From assembly GCF_014217565.1 (NCBI RefSeq), contig NZ_CP043661.1, positions 4,526,001-4,590,000 on the forward strand: 64,000 bases of DNA, in the 5' to 3' direction. The position numbers and the translations under genes are program-made. Source of the stretch: Kribbella qitaiheensis (GTDB lineage Bacteria > Actinomycetota > Actinomycetes > Propionibacteriales > Kribbellaceae). Positions 1-8,052 of this stretch are shown here, in pieces. Positions within the stretch are counted from its first letter, which is position 1, and every line of letters starts with the position of its first letter. The notes beneath the pieces are model-generated. The model was not told the DNA's origin. It saw only the letters and a program-made list of their open reading frames with translations, and did not search any database.

Positions 1-1238
1 CCAGTGGCGAGCTGCGTGGCGCCGGTCTGGAGAGTGCCAAGACCGGTCTTGAGCTGGGTCGCGCCGGTGTTGAGTTTGGTCGCACCGGTGGCGGCGCTGC
101 TGATGCCCGAGGTCAGCGCGGGCGTCGCGTTGGCCAGGGTCGCCGCGCCGTTCGAGACCTGCCGGGCCCCGGTCGCCAGCTGGTTGAGCTGCTTCGAGGT
201 GGACTGGATCTTCGTGTTCGCGGTCACCACCGGGCCGCGCAGCTTGGCCGTCTCCTGGAGGACCTGGTTGACCTGGGCCTGGGTGAAGCCGCGTGCTTTG
301 AGCCGCTGGGCCAACGCGGCGTCCAGGCTGGACAGGTCCGTCACCAGCGTGCCGGAGGCGGTCGCCACCTGCTGCCCGATCGTCGCGATCTTCTCGTTGC
401 CATCAGCAACCTTGTCCGCGCCGGTGGCCAGATCCCTGGTCTGCTTGGGCAGCTTGGCGGTCTTCGTCTTCAAGGTGCCCAGCCCGGTGCTCAGCTGGCC
501 GGCCCCGGTGGCGAGGTCGGTGGCGCCCTTCGAGGCCTGGCCGATCCCGGTGGAGAGCTTGGTCGCGCCGGTGGAGAGCTGCTGTTGCGCAGTATTGAGC
601 TGAGTCGCGCCGGTCTTGAGCTGCGTGACTCCGGTGTTGGCCGAGGTCAGTCCGCTCTGCAGTTGCCCGGCCCCGGTCGCCGCCTTGCTGATCTGGCCGT
701 GGATCGTGCTGAACCCGGCCAGCAGCTTGCTCGCCGCGGTCTCGCTCACCTGCGAAGCGACCGTCTTGGTGACCTGGGCGACGACCTGGTTGGCGATGGT
801 GTGCGCGAGGTAGTTGTTCGCGTCGTTCGTGTAGAGCTCGAGGGTCGCCTGCCGTGGCTGGAACTCGGCGCTCGACGCGAGATCCGCCGAGAACGCCTTC
901 GGCAGTACCAGGGCGAACTCGTACTTCCCCTCGGCAACCCCCTTGGTCGCCTCCGCACGGTCGACCCGGTGCCAGTCGAAGCTCTTGGACTTCACCAGCT
1001 CGTCGGCGACCTGCGGACCGACCGACAGCTTCTCGCCGGTGGACAGGGTCGTGCCCTCGTCCTCCAGCACGACCGCCGTCGGGACCTTGTCGAGCCGCCC
1101 GTACGGATCGTGGTTCGCGTAGAGGTACAACCCGCCGTACAGCATCGGCACGCACAACAGCGCCACCACCGCGAGCTTCGGCAACCGGCCGGCGGTCAAC
1201 CGCCGCAACTCACTCAAAGCCATCCGGATGGCGGTCAT
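1..1238 (-). CDS. YhgE/Pip-family membrane protein (partial)
   Basis: Large membrane protein of the YhgE/Pip family (phage-infection-protein-like, ABC-2-like membrane component). About 412 codons are visible and the 3' end lies outside the window. A single N-terminal membrane segment at residues about 20-40 is followed by the family's conserved extracytoplasmic start (NHDPYGRLDKVP). From about residue 190 there is a long series of LxTGAxxL-type repeats, the elongated helical region typical of this family. The ATG at 1238 overlaps the stop of the upstream ABC-ATPase-like gene (ATGA), so the two are translationally coupled and probably form one exporter-like unit. The substrate is unknown. Family assignment is strong; function is inferred. 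Confidence 0.85.
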   Translation of the reverse strand, partial: MTAIRMALSELRRLTAGRLPKLAVVALLCVPMLYGGLYLYANHDPYGRLDKVPTAVVLEDEGTTLSTGEKLSVGPQVADELVKSKSFDWHRVDRAEATKGVAEGKYEFALVLPKAFSADLASSAEFQPRQATLELYTNDANNYLAHTIANQVVAQVTKTVASQVSETAASKLLAGFSTIHGQISKAATGAGQLQSGLTSANTGVTQLKTGATQLNTAQQQLSTGATKLSTGIGQASKGATDLATGAGQLSTGLGTLKTKTAKLPKQTRDLATGADKVADGNEKIATIGQQVATASGTLVTDLSSLDAALAQRLKARGFTQAQVNQVLQETAKLRGPVVTANTKIQSTSKQLNQLATGARQVSNGAATLANATPALTSGISSAATGATKLNTGATQLKTGLGTLQTGATQLAT

Positions 1239-2165
1239 GCCTCAGCCTTCTTCTCGTCACTCTGACCCGCGGTCTTCTTCTCATCAACCGGCCCGGTCTT
1301 CTTCGCCTCAGCCGGCACGACGGTCTCCGGCTTCTCGATCGGTTCGGCTTTCTTCGCCTCAGCTGGCACGTCGGGTTTCGGCTTCTCGATCGGTTCGGGT
1401 TTCTTCGCCTCGGCCGGTACTGCGGGCGCCGGCTTCTCCTTCACCAGCACGTCTGGCCTCGTCTCCGCGATCGGGTCGACCTTCGTCTCCTCGATCGGCT
1501 TGACGGGCTCCACCGGTGCGGCGGATGCGACCTTGACCGGCTCGGGCGGATCCACCGAGCCCAGCTGGGCGGCCGGCACCCCGAGCAACCTCGCCGAAGC
1601 GTCCGCGCAGGTGATGATCACCCCGTATCCCCGCGAGGCCAGGTCGCGCCCCACGCCGTACCACTCGTGCGGATCCCCACCCAGCCGGTCCGGCATCGTC
1701 AGGATCACGATCTTGACCTCGGGTCGCGCCACTGTCAGCTCCGCGAGCAGCTTGGTGCGTACCGCGATCGGGAGATGCTCGAACCGCTTGTCGGCGTACT
1801 CGTGCCAGCCGTGCGCCTGCAGCCACGCCTGCACCGCCTTACTGCCGGCCTTCCGTCCCGCGATCGCCAGCTCCTCGCCGACGACCGACTTCACCGGCAG
1901 CGCGTCGTCGGGCTCGGTGATCCCGGGGGCGTCGACGACGGCAACGCGCCGGCGCAGTACGCCGCCGTCGGTCTGACCGTCGAGCTTCACGTCACCGCCG
2001 TCGGGCCGGAGCCGGCCCGGACAGGCTGAGCGAGGCCGCGACGTGACCGGGCCCGGGGTATCCGGCGAGCAGCACCAGTTCGTGATCCCCGACGCTGACC
2101 GATGTGGCGTTCAGCATCGGCGCGTGCGGACCTCGCACGCTGATCGCATGAGCCTTGAGTTCCAT
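1235..2165 (-). pseudogene. ABC-ATPase-like partner of YhgE/Pip, single-base frameshift
   Basis: Partner protein regularly found beside YhgE/Pip in actinobacteria, resembling an ABC ATPase with a degenerate nucleotide-binding site. The ATG at 2165 opens a frame reading MELKAHAISVRGPHAPML and then an LLAGYPGPGH segment where the Walker A would be; it stops near 1993. The rest (RLRPDGGDVKLDG, then VAVVDAPGITEPDD) continues one frame over from about 2013 down to 1235. One extra C in the GGGCCGG run near 2014-2018 would restore a single frame. Annotated as starting at the internal GTG at 1990, the protein would be truncated. The C-terminal 100 residues are a Pro/Glu/Lys-rich tail built of PAEAKKxEPIEKP-like repeats. 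It is either a recent frameshift or a sequence error; translation downstream is otherwise well preserved. Confidence 0.7.
1297..1440. repeat. Degenerate ~60-bp in-frame tandem repeats
   Basis: Two to three imperfect copies of a unit of about 60 bp, each containing GGCTTCTCGATCGGTTCGG followed by TTCTTCGCCTCAGC-like sequence. They encode the PAEAKK-EPIEKP repeats in the C-terminal tail of the ABC-ATPase-like gene. Copy number here is likely to vary between strains. Confidence 0.7.
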
Positions 2166-2191
2166 CGTGGACTACTCCGATCCGGCATTCA

Positions 2192-2222
2192 ATACGGTTG
2201 TGTATCCAATACAGAACTGTAT
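2192..2222. promoter_or_regulatory. Tandem palindromic operator between TetR gene and divergent pip operon
   Basis: Two adjacent 14-bp elements. ATACGGTTGTGTAT at 2192-2205 is an imperfect palindrome and ATACAGAACTGTAT at 2209-2222 is a perfect 6+2+6 palindrome; they are separated by CCA. The pair lies in the only gap between the divergent pip/ABC genes (start 2165) and the TetR gene (start 2233), with the second palindrome ending 10 bp before the TetR ATG. This is the expected layout for TetR autorepression and control of the divergent operon. Binding is inferred. Confidence 0.7.
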
Positions 2223-2232
2223 CCTACGACCT

Positions 2233-2841
2233 ATGGAAACGCCCAAGCGCCGCCGCTCCGCCACCCGGGCCCGCCTGCTCGAAGGCGCGCTCGACGTCTT
2301 CGCCGAGCGTGGCTTCAACGGCGCCTCGGTCGAGGACATCTGTGATCGCGCCGGCTTCACCCGAGGCGCCTTCTACTCGAACTTCGCGTCCAAGGACGAG
2401 CTAGTGCTCGCCCTCTTCCAGGCGACCACAGACAGGTTGCTGGAGCAGATTGCCGCGCTGCTCCCGGACCTTGCGAATCAACCAGGAACGCTGCTCGACG
2501 CAGTACTGGGCCTGCTTGATGACGCCGCACCTGACCAGCGGCAGTGGCACTTGATCTCGACAGAGTTCACCCTGCACGCCCTGCGCAACCCTGAGGCTGC
2601 CACGGCCCTGAATCACCAGCGGCGGATGTTCAGAGAGCGGTTGACCGACCTGGTCGAGCAGATCATCACCGCGGGCGACCTGCGCCTCAGCGTCCCGCCA
2701 GAGCAGTTCGTACGACTTGTCATCGCCCTGCACGAGGGCGCCCGCTCCCAGAGCCTGCTGGAACCCACAGAGGTCGCCGCCGGGTCCCTCGAGCACACCT
2801 TTTTGCCGATGGTGCTCGCGGCGGTCTCCCGCTCTGAGTGA
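2233..2841 (+). CDS. TetR/AcrR family transcriptional regulator
   Basis: One-component repressor of about 202 residues. The N-terminal helix-turn-helix is clear: RLLEGALDVFAERGFNGAS, then a recognition region with GFTRGAFYSNFASKDEL at residues about 40-57. The C-terminal ligand-binding domain is divergent, as is normal for the family. I chose the ATG at 2233 (METPKRRRS) over longer in-frame starts because the upstream 70 bp is operator and promoter sequence. It is divergent from the YhgE/Pip unit, which it probably controls. The ligand is unknown. Confidence 0.9.
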   Translation: METPKRRRSATRARLLEGALDVFAERGFNGASVEDICDRAGFTRGAFYSNFASKDELVLALFQATTDRLLEQIAALLPDLANQPGTLLDAVLGLLDDAAPDQRQWHLISTEFTLHALRNPEAATALNHQRRMFRERLTDLVEQIITAGDLRLSVPPEQFVRLVIALHEGARSQSLLEPTEVAAGSLEHTFLPMVLAAVSRSE

Positions 2842-2853
2842 CATGACAAGGTC

Positions 2854-2869
2854 GGCACCGTAGGGTGCC
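2854..2869. terminator. Short stem-loop after the TetR gene
   Basis: GGCACC and GGTGCC form a perfect 6-bp stem with a GTAG loop, 12 bp after the TetR stop. There is no T-run. It is a possible weak terminator. Confidence 0.4.
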
Positions 2870-2915
2870 AGTGAGCCGTGCCGCTCAGGTGTGACTCCGT
2901 CAGGGGCGCAGCAGT

Positions 2916-3382
2916 GTGAGCAGGGACGGATGGTCGGGGAAGATCGGCTCTTTGCTGTCGATCGAGATAGACGAGAGCAGCGACGCGGGCATCGTGATCG
3001 TCCGCATGGTCGGCGTGCTGTCCATTCCCGCCGTGCCACGCCTCCGGGACGCCCTGCTGAAGTGTGTGGCCGGATCCTGGGGACCTGCCGGGATTGGGAT
3101 TGCGGGATCGACGAACCCGCTGCGATCACCGTCGCCGACGAACTGGTCGCCCACGCGATCAGCCGATCCACGCAAGATCTCCACCTGAGACTGGAACTCA
3201 GGCGAGGGCTGCTGACCATCGCCGTCACCTATGCGCCGACGGTTCCGGACGCACCGCTCGATCAGATCCGCCGACGGATCGTCAGCGAGGTCGCGGATGT
3301 CTGGGGCGCCTCGGCCACCGCACGCGGTGACCAGCTGATCTGGGCCGTACTACGGGTCGCCGCGCCGTCGTCCGGGTGGTGA
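2916..3382 (+). pseudogene. Decayed STAS / anti-sigma-type ATPase gene
   Basis: The frame beginning with GTG at 2916 encodes the first half of a STAS domain (LSIEIDESSDAGIVIVRMVG, then RLRDALLKCVA) and loses homology near 3065. A second frame from about 3075 to 3382 encodes the end of a HATPase-like domain (ITVADELVAHAISRS, then LELRRGLLTIAVTYAP). The second half of STAS and the start of the ATPase are missing and the two pieces are out of frame. This indicates an internal deletion in a gene that once encoded a STAS-ATPase regulator of the anti-sigma switch type. It is convergent with the molybdoenzyme gene, one base away. Confidence 0.6.
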
Positions 3383-3383
3383 G

Positions 3384-4946
3384 TCAGCCGACCTTGATGT
3401 CGACGCTGTGCAGGCCGGTCGAGCCGTCCGGAGCGGGCGGCGCCTGGCTCTCGATCTGAGGATTGCCCTTGTCGTCGAAGGCGCGCACCTGCAGCACATG
3501 ATGTCCGCGCGGCGCGTCCCAGGTCCAATGCCACTGCCGCCAGGTGTCGATCGACGCATCGGCGGCCAGCGTCGCCTCCTGCCAGGTGCCGCCGTCGACG
3601 CGGACCTCCACCTTCGAGACCCCGACGTGCTGGTCCCAGGCGACCCCGGCGACCGTGATCTGACCCGTCGATGCCTTCGATCGCGGGACGTCGATCCGCG
3701 AGGACAGCTTGATCGGTCCCCGTTCGGACCAGCCGCGGGGCGTCCAGTACGCCTCGAACTGGTCGAACCGGGTCACCTCGATCTCCGCGAGCCACTTGGT
3801 CGCCGACACGTACCCGTACAGACCCGGTACGACGATGCGCACCGGGAACCCGTGCTCCAGTGGCAGCGGCTTCCCGTTCATCGCGAACGCCAGCATCGAC
3901 TCGCGGTCGTCCAGCAGCGTGCTCAACGGCGTACCGGCGGTGAAGCCGTCCTTGGAGGTCGACTGGATCGCATCCGCGTCGGGGGATACGCCGGCCTCGG
4001 TGAGCAGGTCCTTCAGCAGTACGCCCGACCAGAGCGCGTTGCCGATCAGGTCGCCACCGACCTCGTTGCTGACACAGGTGAGCGTGACCCATTTGTGCAC
4101 CACGGTGCGCTTCAGCAGGGCGGCGAAGTCCAGATTGATCTCGCGGTCGACCATGCCGTGGATCCGCAGCTTCCAGTCCGCCGGCATGATCAGCGGCACT
4201 GACAACGCCGTGTCGATCCGGTAGAAGTCCTCGTTCGGAGTGGCCCACGGCGGAGCGCCTGGAACCTGTACTCCGGTCGGCGGGTCGAGGCTGGGCGGCA
4301 CCGGGATCTGGAGCGACTCCCGGGCATCCGTGACGGCAGACCGGTGCCCGCCGATAACGTTGCCCAAGGCACCTACTGCGACCGAGCCGAGCGCGACTCC
4401 GGCGGACAACTGGAGGAAGCCGCGCCGGGTGACGCCGTCATCGGGGTGGTGCAGCAATCCGGCCAGGCGCTGGGAGAACAACCGCAGTACGAGCAAGGCG
4501 ACGACGCCGGCGACGAAGGACGGGACGAATCCGGTCTGGCCGGCGTCCGGCCGGGTCTGGGCCGCGATGACGGCCAGTCCCGCGAGGACCACCACGACGG
4601 CTGCGCCCGCCACGTACCGCAGTACGGCCAGGACTCCGCCGAGAGCGGCGAAGGCGAGCAGGACGATCAGGATGCCGGTCTTCAGCGCGAGCTTGTCATT
4701 CGTCCCGAACAGGGAGATCGCGAGATCCTTCAGCCACGGCGGGGTCCGGTCGATGAACGCGGAGCCGATCGCCACGACGGGCGTCTGGCCGGTACCGAGG
4801 AGCGCTGCCGCCACAGCTCCGGCGGCGAGGCCTGCCAGCGCGGCGAGGATGCCGCCGATCGCGGCCCGGACGAGCGTTCCGCGGCGGGGCCGGGGGCGCG
4901 GTGCAGCCGGCAGCCGAGGCTGTACCGGAGCTTGAGGATGGTTCAC
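3384..4946 (-). CDS. Membrane-anchored sulfite-oxidase-family molybdopterin oxidoreductase
   Basis: A 520-residue protein with four or so N-terminal membrane segments (residues about 28-160) followed by an extracytoplasmic catalytic part. An RRGFL sequence at about residue 174 resembles a Tat motif and precedes another hydrophobic stretch. The Moco domain begins near residue 235 (WATPNEDFYRID). TLTCVSNEVGG carries the expected molybdenum-ligand cysteine at about residue 291. The C-terminal 120 residues (VAGVAWDQHVGVSKVEVRVD) are the Mo-co oxidoreductase dimerisation domain. The natural substrate is unknown; sulfite, sulfoxide and nitrate-like activities all occur in this superfamily. It is a single-gene unit. 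Confidence 0.9.
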   Translation of the reverse strand: MNHPQAPVQPRLPAAPRPRPRRGTLVRAAIGGILAALAGLAAGAVAAALLGTGQTPVVAIGSAFIDRTPPWLKDLAISLFGTNDKLALKTGILIVLLAFAALGGVLAVLRYVAGAAVVVVLAGLAVIAAQTRPDAGQTGFVPSFVAGVVALLVLRLFSQRLAGLLHHPDDGVTRRGFLQLSAGVALGSVAVGALGNVIGGHRSAVTDARESLQIPVPPSLDPPTGVQVPGAPPWATPNEDFYRIDTALSVPLIMPADWKLRIHGMVDREINLDFAALLKRTVVHKWVTLTCVSNEVGGDLIGNALWSGVLLKDLLTEAGVSPDADAIQSTSKDGFTAGTPLSTLLDDRESMLAFAMNGKPLPLEHGFPVRIVVPGLYGYVSATKWLAEIEVTRFDQFEAYWTPRGWSERGPIKLSSRIDVPRSKASTGQITVAGVAWDQHVGVSKVEVRVDGGTWQEATLAADASIDTWRQWHWTWDAPRGHHVLQVRAFDDKGNPQIESQAPPAPDGSTGLHSVDIKVG

Positions 4947-5023
4947 TACTCAACGATTGCTCGGTGGGGCGTCCGGCGCCAGCCGGGCGCCCCATCCGTT
5001 AGAAGCGGGTAATGCGATCGGGG

Positions 5024-5572
5024 TCAGATCCGGTTGGGGATCGGAGGCAGGGTGGGCCGGCCGTTCGGCCAGCGACGGGCATTGTCACGGACCCGGCGGA
5101 GCTTGCCGAGGACGAGCTCGCGCTCGTCCGCCAGCTGCGACATCCACAGGCTGTCGATCTCCAGGAGGTGGTCGGGCAGCGCTTCACGCAGCCGTCGCTT
5201 GCCCTCCTCCGTGAGAACCGCGAACGACCCACGGGCGTCGTCGGGACAGGGCTCCCGACGCACCAGGCCGAGGTTCTCGGCACGGTCGACCAGCCGGGTG
5301 ATGCCGCCGGTGGTGACGGTCAACTCCCGGGCGAGTGAGGTGAGACGCTGTCTCTCGCCGTGGCTGCGGGCAAGCCGCAGCAACAGTTCGAACATTGCCA
5401 TTTGCAGACCACTGCGCTTCAGGGAATGGCGCATCAGGTGATCGAGTTCGGCCGCTGCTTCGCGCAGCAGGCCGTACGCGGTGATCACGTCGCTTTCCCA
5501 GGGTTCGGCGGCGTGAGTGGGTTCTGCATCGGCGAGCGCTAGGGGCGAGCAAAGCGGAGGCGCGATGGTCAT
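5024..5572 (-). CDS. MarR family transcriptional regulator
   Basis: A 182-residue winged-helix regulator. The core LTSLARELTVTTGGITRLVD and the wing region CPDDARGSFAVLTEEGKRRL match MarR proteins. About 40 extra N-terminal residues precede the dimerisation helix. It stands between the molybdoenzyme gene (same strand, about 80 bp away) and the divergent conjugation-like genes. The target is not evident and I see no clear palindrome in the 5573-5757 gap. Confidence 0.88.
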   Translation of the reverse strand: MTIAPPLCSPLALADAEPTHAAEPWESDVITAYGLLREAAAELDHLMRHSLKRSGLQMAMFELLLRLARSHGERQRLTSLARELTVTTGGITRLVDRAENLGLVRREPCPDDARGSFAVLTEEGKRRLREALPDHLLEIDSLWMSQLADERELVLGKLRRVRDNARRWPNGRPTLPPIPNRI

Positions 5573-5675
5573 GGGCGGACTCTATTAGCTGACCCGGTCA
5601 CTTCGCTACACGGGGTGACCCATCGGCTACAGGTCGGGACACGATCGATGGGGAACTGAGCGTGACAATCGGCTG

Positions 5676-5684
5676 TGGATAACT
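5676..5684. promoter_or_regulatory. Isolated DnaA-box-like sequence
   Basis: TGTGGATAA is an exact reverse complement of the consensus DnaA box. It is a single copy in the gap before the gene at 5758. A lone box can arise by chance or be a regulatory DnaA site; it is not evidence of an origin. Confidence 0.3.
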
Positions 5685-5757
5685 TCCGCGGCGGTCCGCC
5701 GATCTTTGCGAGGCTGGTCTTCGACAGGTAGTCGGCCAGGCCAGATCGGGGATCGTG

Positions 5758-6684
5758 ATGAAGGCGAACGAGGAAAACTCACCCTACGGACGAGGCTTCA
5801 TCGCCGCCTGCATCGTGATCGGCGCAGTCCTCCTCTGCGGCGGCCTCCTCCTGATCACCGGCCCTGGTTCCACCAACGCTGGAGCCAGCACCGCGGCCGC
5901 GGGCGGCCCCGGTTCCGCGAGATCGGGCGACTCCCGTACTGCGAACGCAGCCGACCCGGATGCCTCCGGCCAGGGCGGAGCCAACTCGTGCGCCGCGGCC
6001 GAGGGCGGGCAGCCCTCGTCTGGTGACCCGGGGTCCACCCCTCGGGGGCGGCGCGATCCCGCCACCAGCGATCCCGCCCCCTGCGGCACCTCCTCTGGCG
6101 GCGCTGCTGTTCCTGCCTCGGGGGATCCAAAGGTCGGGAGTGTTGGGAAGGGGTGTGGGGCGCCTGCTGGGGAGCAGGTGATCCCGGCAGAAGCGCCTGC
6201 GGTTGACGGCTGGGAGGTCAGTCGCCGGGTGGTGGTCCCGCGCTCCTCGGCGTACGGACCGGCGAAGCAGGACTCCGACGGCTTCCGGCGCTGTTTCGCG
6301 CACTCGCCGACCGGCGCCGTCTACGCGGCGTACAGCGCCGTCGCCGCGATGGCCGACCAGGCCAAAGCCCTGACAACCGTCAGCAAACTGATGCTGCCCG
6401 GCCTCAACACCGACGCCCTGCTCGCGGACCTGCGGAAGGAGCAGGCGGACGAGGACTCGAACCCGACCCAGATCGCCGGCTTCCGCGTCCTCGATGCCAC
6501 CGCGGACCGAGCCACGGTGCTGCTCGCGATGCCCGTCGAGACCGCATACGTCAGCGCGAACTTCACCCTGGTCTGGCGCGACGGCGACTGGCGAGTGGTG
6601 CCGCCCACTCCCGGTGGGTCCGTCGGCGCGCCGTACGCGCAGCAGCGTGACCTCTCCGGCTTCGTCGCCTGGAGCGGTGTCTGA
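5758..6684 (+). CDS. Membrane-anchored hypothetical protein, conjugation-associated type
   Basis: A 308-residue protein with one N-terminal membrane anchor (residues about 12-34). A low-complexity Gly/Ala/Ser/Pro linker runs to about residue 135 and is followed by a conserved globular domain (WEVSRRVVVPRSSAYGP, then a C-terminal FTLVWRDGDWRVVPP). Proteins of this shape accompany TrbL/VirB6-like genes in actinobacterial integrative and conjugative elements. Its stop overlaps the next start (TGATG), so the two genes are coupled. Start: GTG at 5755 or ATG at 5758; a CGGGGA sequence fits the ATG. Function is unknown beyond a likely role at the envelope. Confidence 0.7.
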   Translation: MKANEENSPYGRGFIAACIVIGAVLLCGGLLLITGPGSTNAGASTAAAGGPGSARSGDSRTANAADPDASGQGGANSCAAAEGGQPSSGDPGSTPRGRRDPATSDPAPCGTSSGGAAVPASGDPKVGSVGKGCGAPAGEQVIPAEAPAVDGWEVSRRVVVPRSSAYGPAKQDSDGFRRCFAHSPTGAVYAAYSAVAAMADQAKALTTVSKLMLPGLNTDALLADLRKEQADEDSNPTQIAGFRVLDATADRATVLLAMPVETAYVSANFTLVWRDGDWRVVPPTPGGSVGAPYAQQRDLSGFVAWSGV

Positions 6685-7973
6685 TGTGCAGCAAGCTCGA
6701 TGTCGCCTGTCAGGTCCGCGAGAGTTTTCAGTCGGCCGGGACCAACGTCGCGACGAACATGGTGAACGACCTCGCCGACAAGGTCGGTGAGGCGGCCAGT
6801 GCCGGGCTCCAGGCCATCGCCACGTTCTGGATGAAGATCGACAACCCTGTGCTCGCGACCCAGAGCGGCGAACACGGCGAGACCTGGACCGACAGCGGTC
6901 CGGTCGCCTACCTGCATCAGTATTCGACGGCCGTCGCTGTCAGCGTGTTCACGTTCGCGGTGCTGATCGCCGGCATACGGACCGCTTGGGAGCAGCGCGC
7001 CGAACCGCTCCGAGAGTTGCTCAAGGCAACAATGTTGCTGGTGATCGTCGCCGGCGCCGGGACCGCGACGATCCAGTTGCTGTCCGCCGGCTCCGATTCG
7101 TTGGCGCTGGACATCGTCCAGAAGGCGACGCCCGGCGGCAAGGACTTCCACAGCGCGCTCGGAGGTCTCGTCCTGCAGGGTGGGGCGCAGGGCGCCGGAG
7201 TCGGCGGGATGCCGCTGATCGTGGCGATGTTCTTCGGCGTCGCGGTGTTCATCGCATCGGTGGTCCAGGTGATCCTGCTCCTGATCCGGTCGGCGATGCT
7301 CGTGCTCCTCGCCGGCACGTTCCCGATCGCCGCCGCCGCGACGAACACCGAAGCCGGCAAGGCCTGGTTCAAGAAGTTTTGTGCCTGGGCGCTGGCCTTC
7401 GTCGCCTACAAACCAGCGGCCGCCCTGATCTACGCGGCTGCGATGAAGATGAACGAAGCCGGCATGACAAACAAGTCCGGCAACGGCCTGGTCGAGGCGC
7501 TGACCGGCCTGATGATGATGCTCCTGGCAGTCTTCGCCCTACCCGCACTCCTACGCTTCGCCGTACCCATCACCGCCGCGGTAGCAGGCGGCAGCGCCGG
7601 CATGGGCAGCACCGTTGCCGACCCCGGCAACCTGGCCACCGGCGCCATCAACCTAGGCCGCTCAGGCGGCCGCCCCGGCGGCGCCTCAGGCGGCGGAGGT
7701 GGTGGCGGAGGCGGTGGAGGCGGCAGCGCCACGGGTGCGATCGGCGTAGGCGCCAGCGCAGGCCTAGCCGCCGCCGGAGCCGCAGTCGGCGGCGCCAAGA
7801 AGGCCGGCGGCGGCCTTGCCGGAGCCGCCTCCCACTCAGCAGGCGAACCCGGCGGCGGCACCCCCACCCCCACCAACAGCCGCCCCTCCACCAGCGCCCG
7901 CAGCAGCAACCGCTCATCCAACAACTCCTCCACCAAAACCCCACCCCCCACCGGCCCCACCGGCAGCGGATAA
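6684..7973 (+). CDS. TrbL/VirB6-like polytopic membrane protein
   Basis: A 429-residue protein with about six membrane segments between residues 80 and 305 (for example VAVSVFTFAVLIAGI and GMPLIVAMFFGVAVFIASVV). The layout matches the TrbL/VirB6 membrane component of conjugative type IV secretion. The last 120 residues are low complexity: a run of more than ten glycines, then Ala/Gly and finally Ser/Thr/Pro/Asn-rich sequence. It is coupled to the preceding gene by a TGATG overlap. No relaxase, VirB4/TraC ATPase, coupling protein or integrase lies in this window, so if it belongs to a transfer system the rest is elsewhere or lost. Confidence 0.75.
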   Translation: MCSKLDVACQVRESFQSAGTNVATNMVNDLADKVGEAASAGLQAIATFWMKIDNPVLATQSGEHGETWTDSGPVAYLHQYSTAVAVSVFTFAVLIAGIRTAWEQRAEPLRELLKATMLLVIVAGAGTATIQLLSAGSDSLALDIVQKATPGGKDFHSALGGLVLQGGAQGAGVGGMPLIVAMFFGVAVFIASVVQVILLLIRSAMLVLLAGTFPIAAAATNTEAGKAWFKKFCAWALAFVAYKPAAALIYAAAMKMNEAGMTNKSGNGLVEALTGLMMMLLAVFALPALLRFAVPITAAVAGGSAGMGSTVADPGNLATGAINLGRSGGRPGGASGGGGGGGGGGGGSATGAIGVGASAGLAAAGAAVGGAKKAGGGLAGAASHSAGEPGGGTPTPTNSRPSTSARSSNRSSNNSSTKTPPPTGPTGSG

Positions 7974-8052
7974 CGCGCCAGGCCCACCCCGCCGAACGCC
8001 TCCTCCAACCACCACCCCTGCGGCTGAACTGGGGACAGTTGATGATGGGGGG

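Noticed and set aside
4..603. 199-codon plus-strand frame rich in Ala/Val/Pro
   Set aside because: It mirrors the LxTGAxxL repeats of the YhgE/Pip gene on the other strand.
5676..5684. DnaA box as a sign of a replication origin
   Set aside because: Only one box, no cluster, no dnaA/dnaN genes and no AT-rich unwinding region.
7690..7730. Gly-codon run as a CRISPR-like or satellite repeat
   Set aside because: It is a simple GGN run coding for glycine within the TrbL-like protein tail, without spacers.
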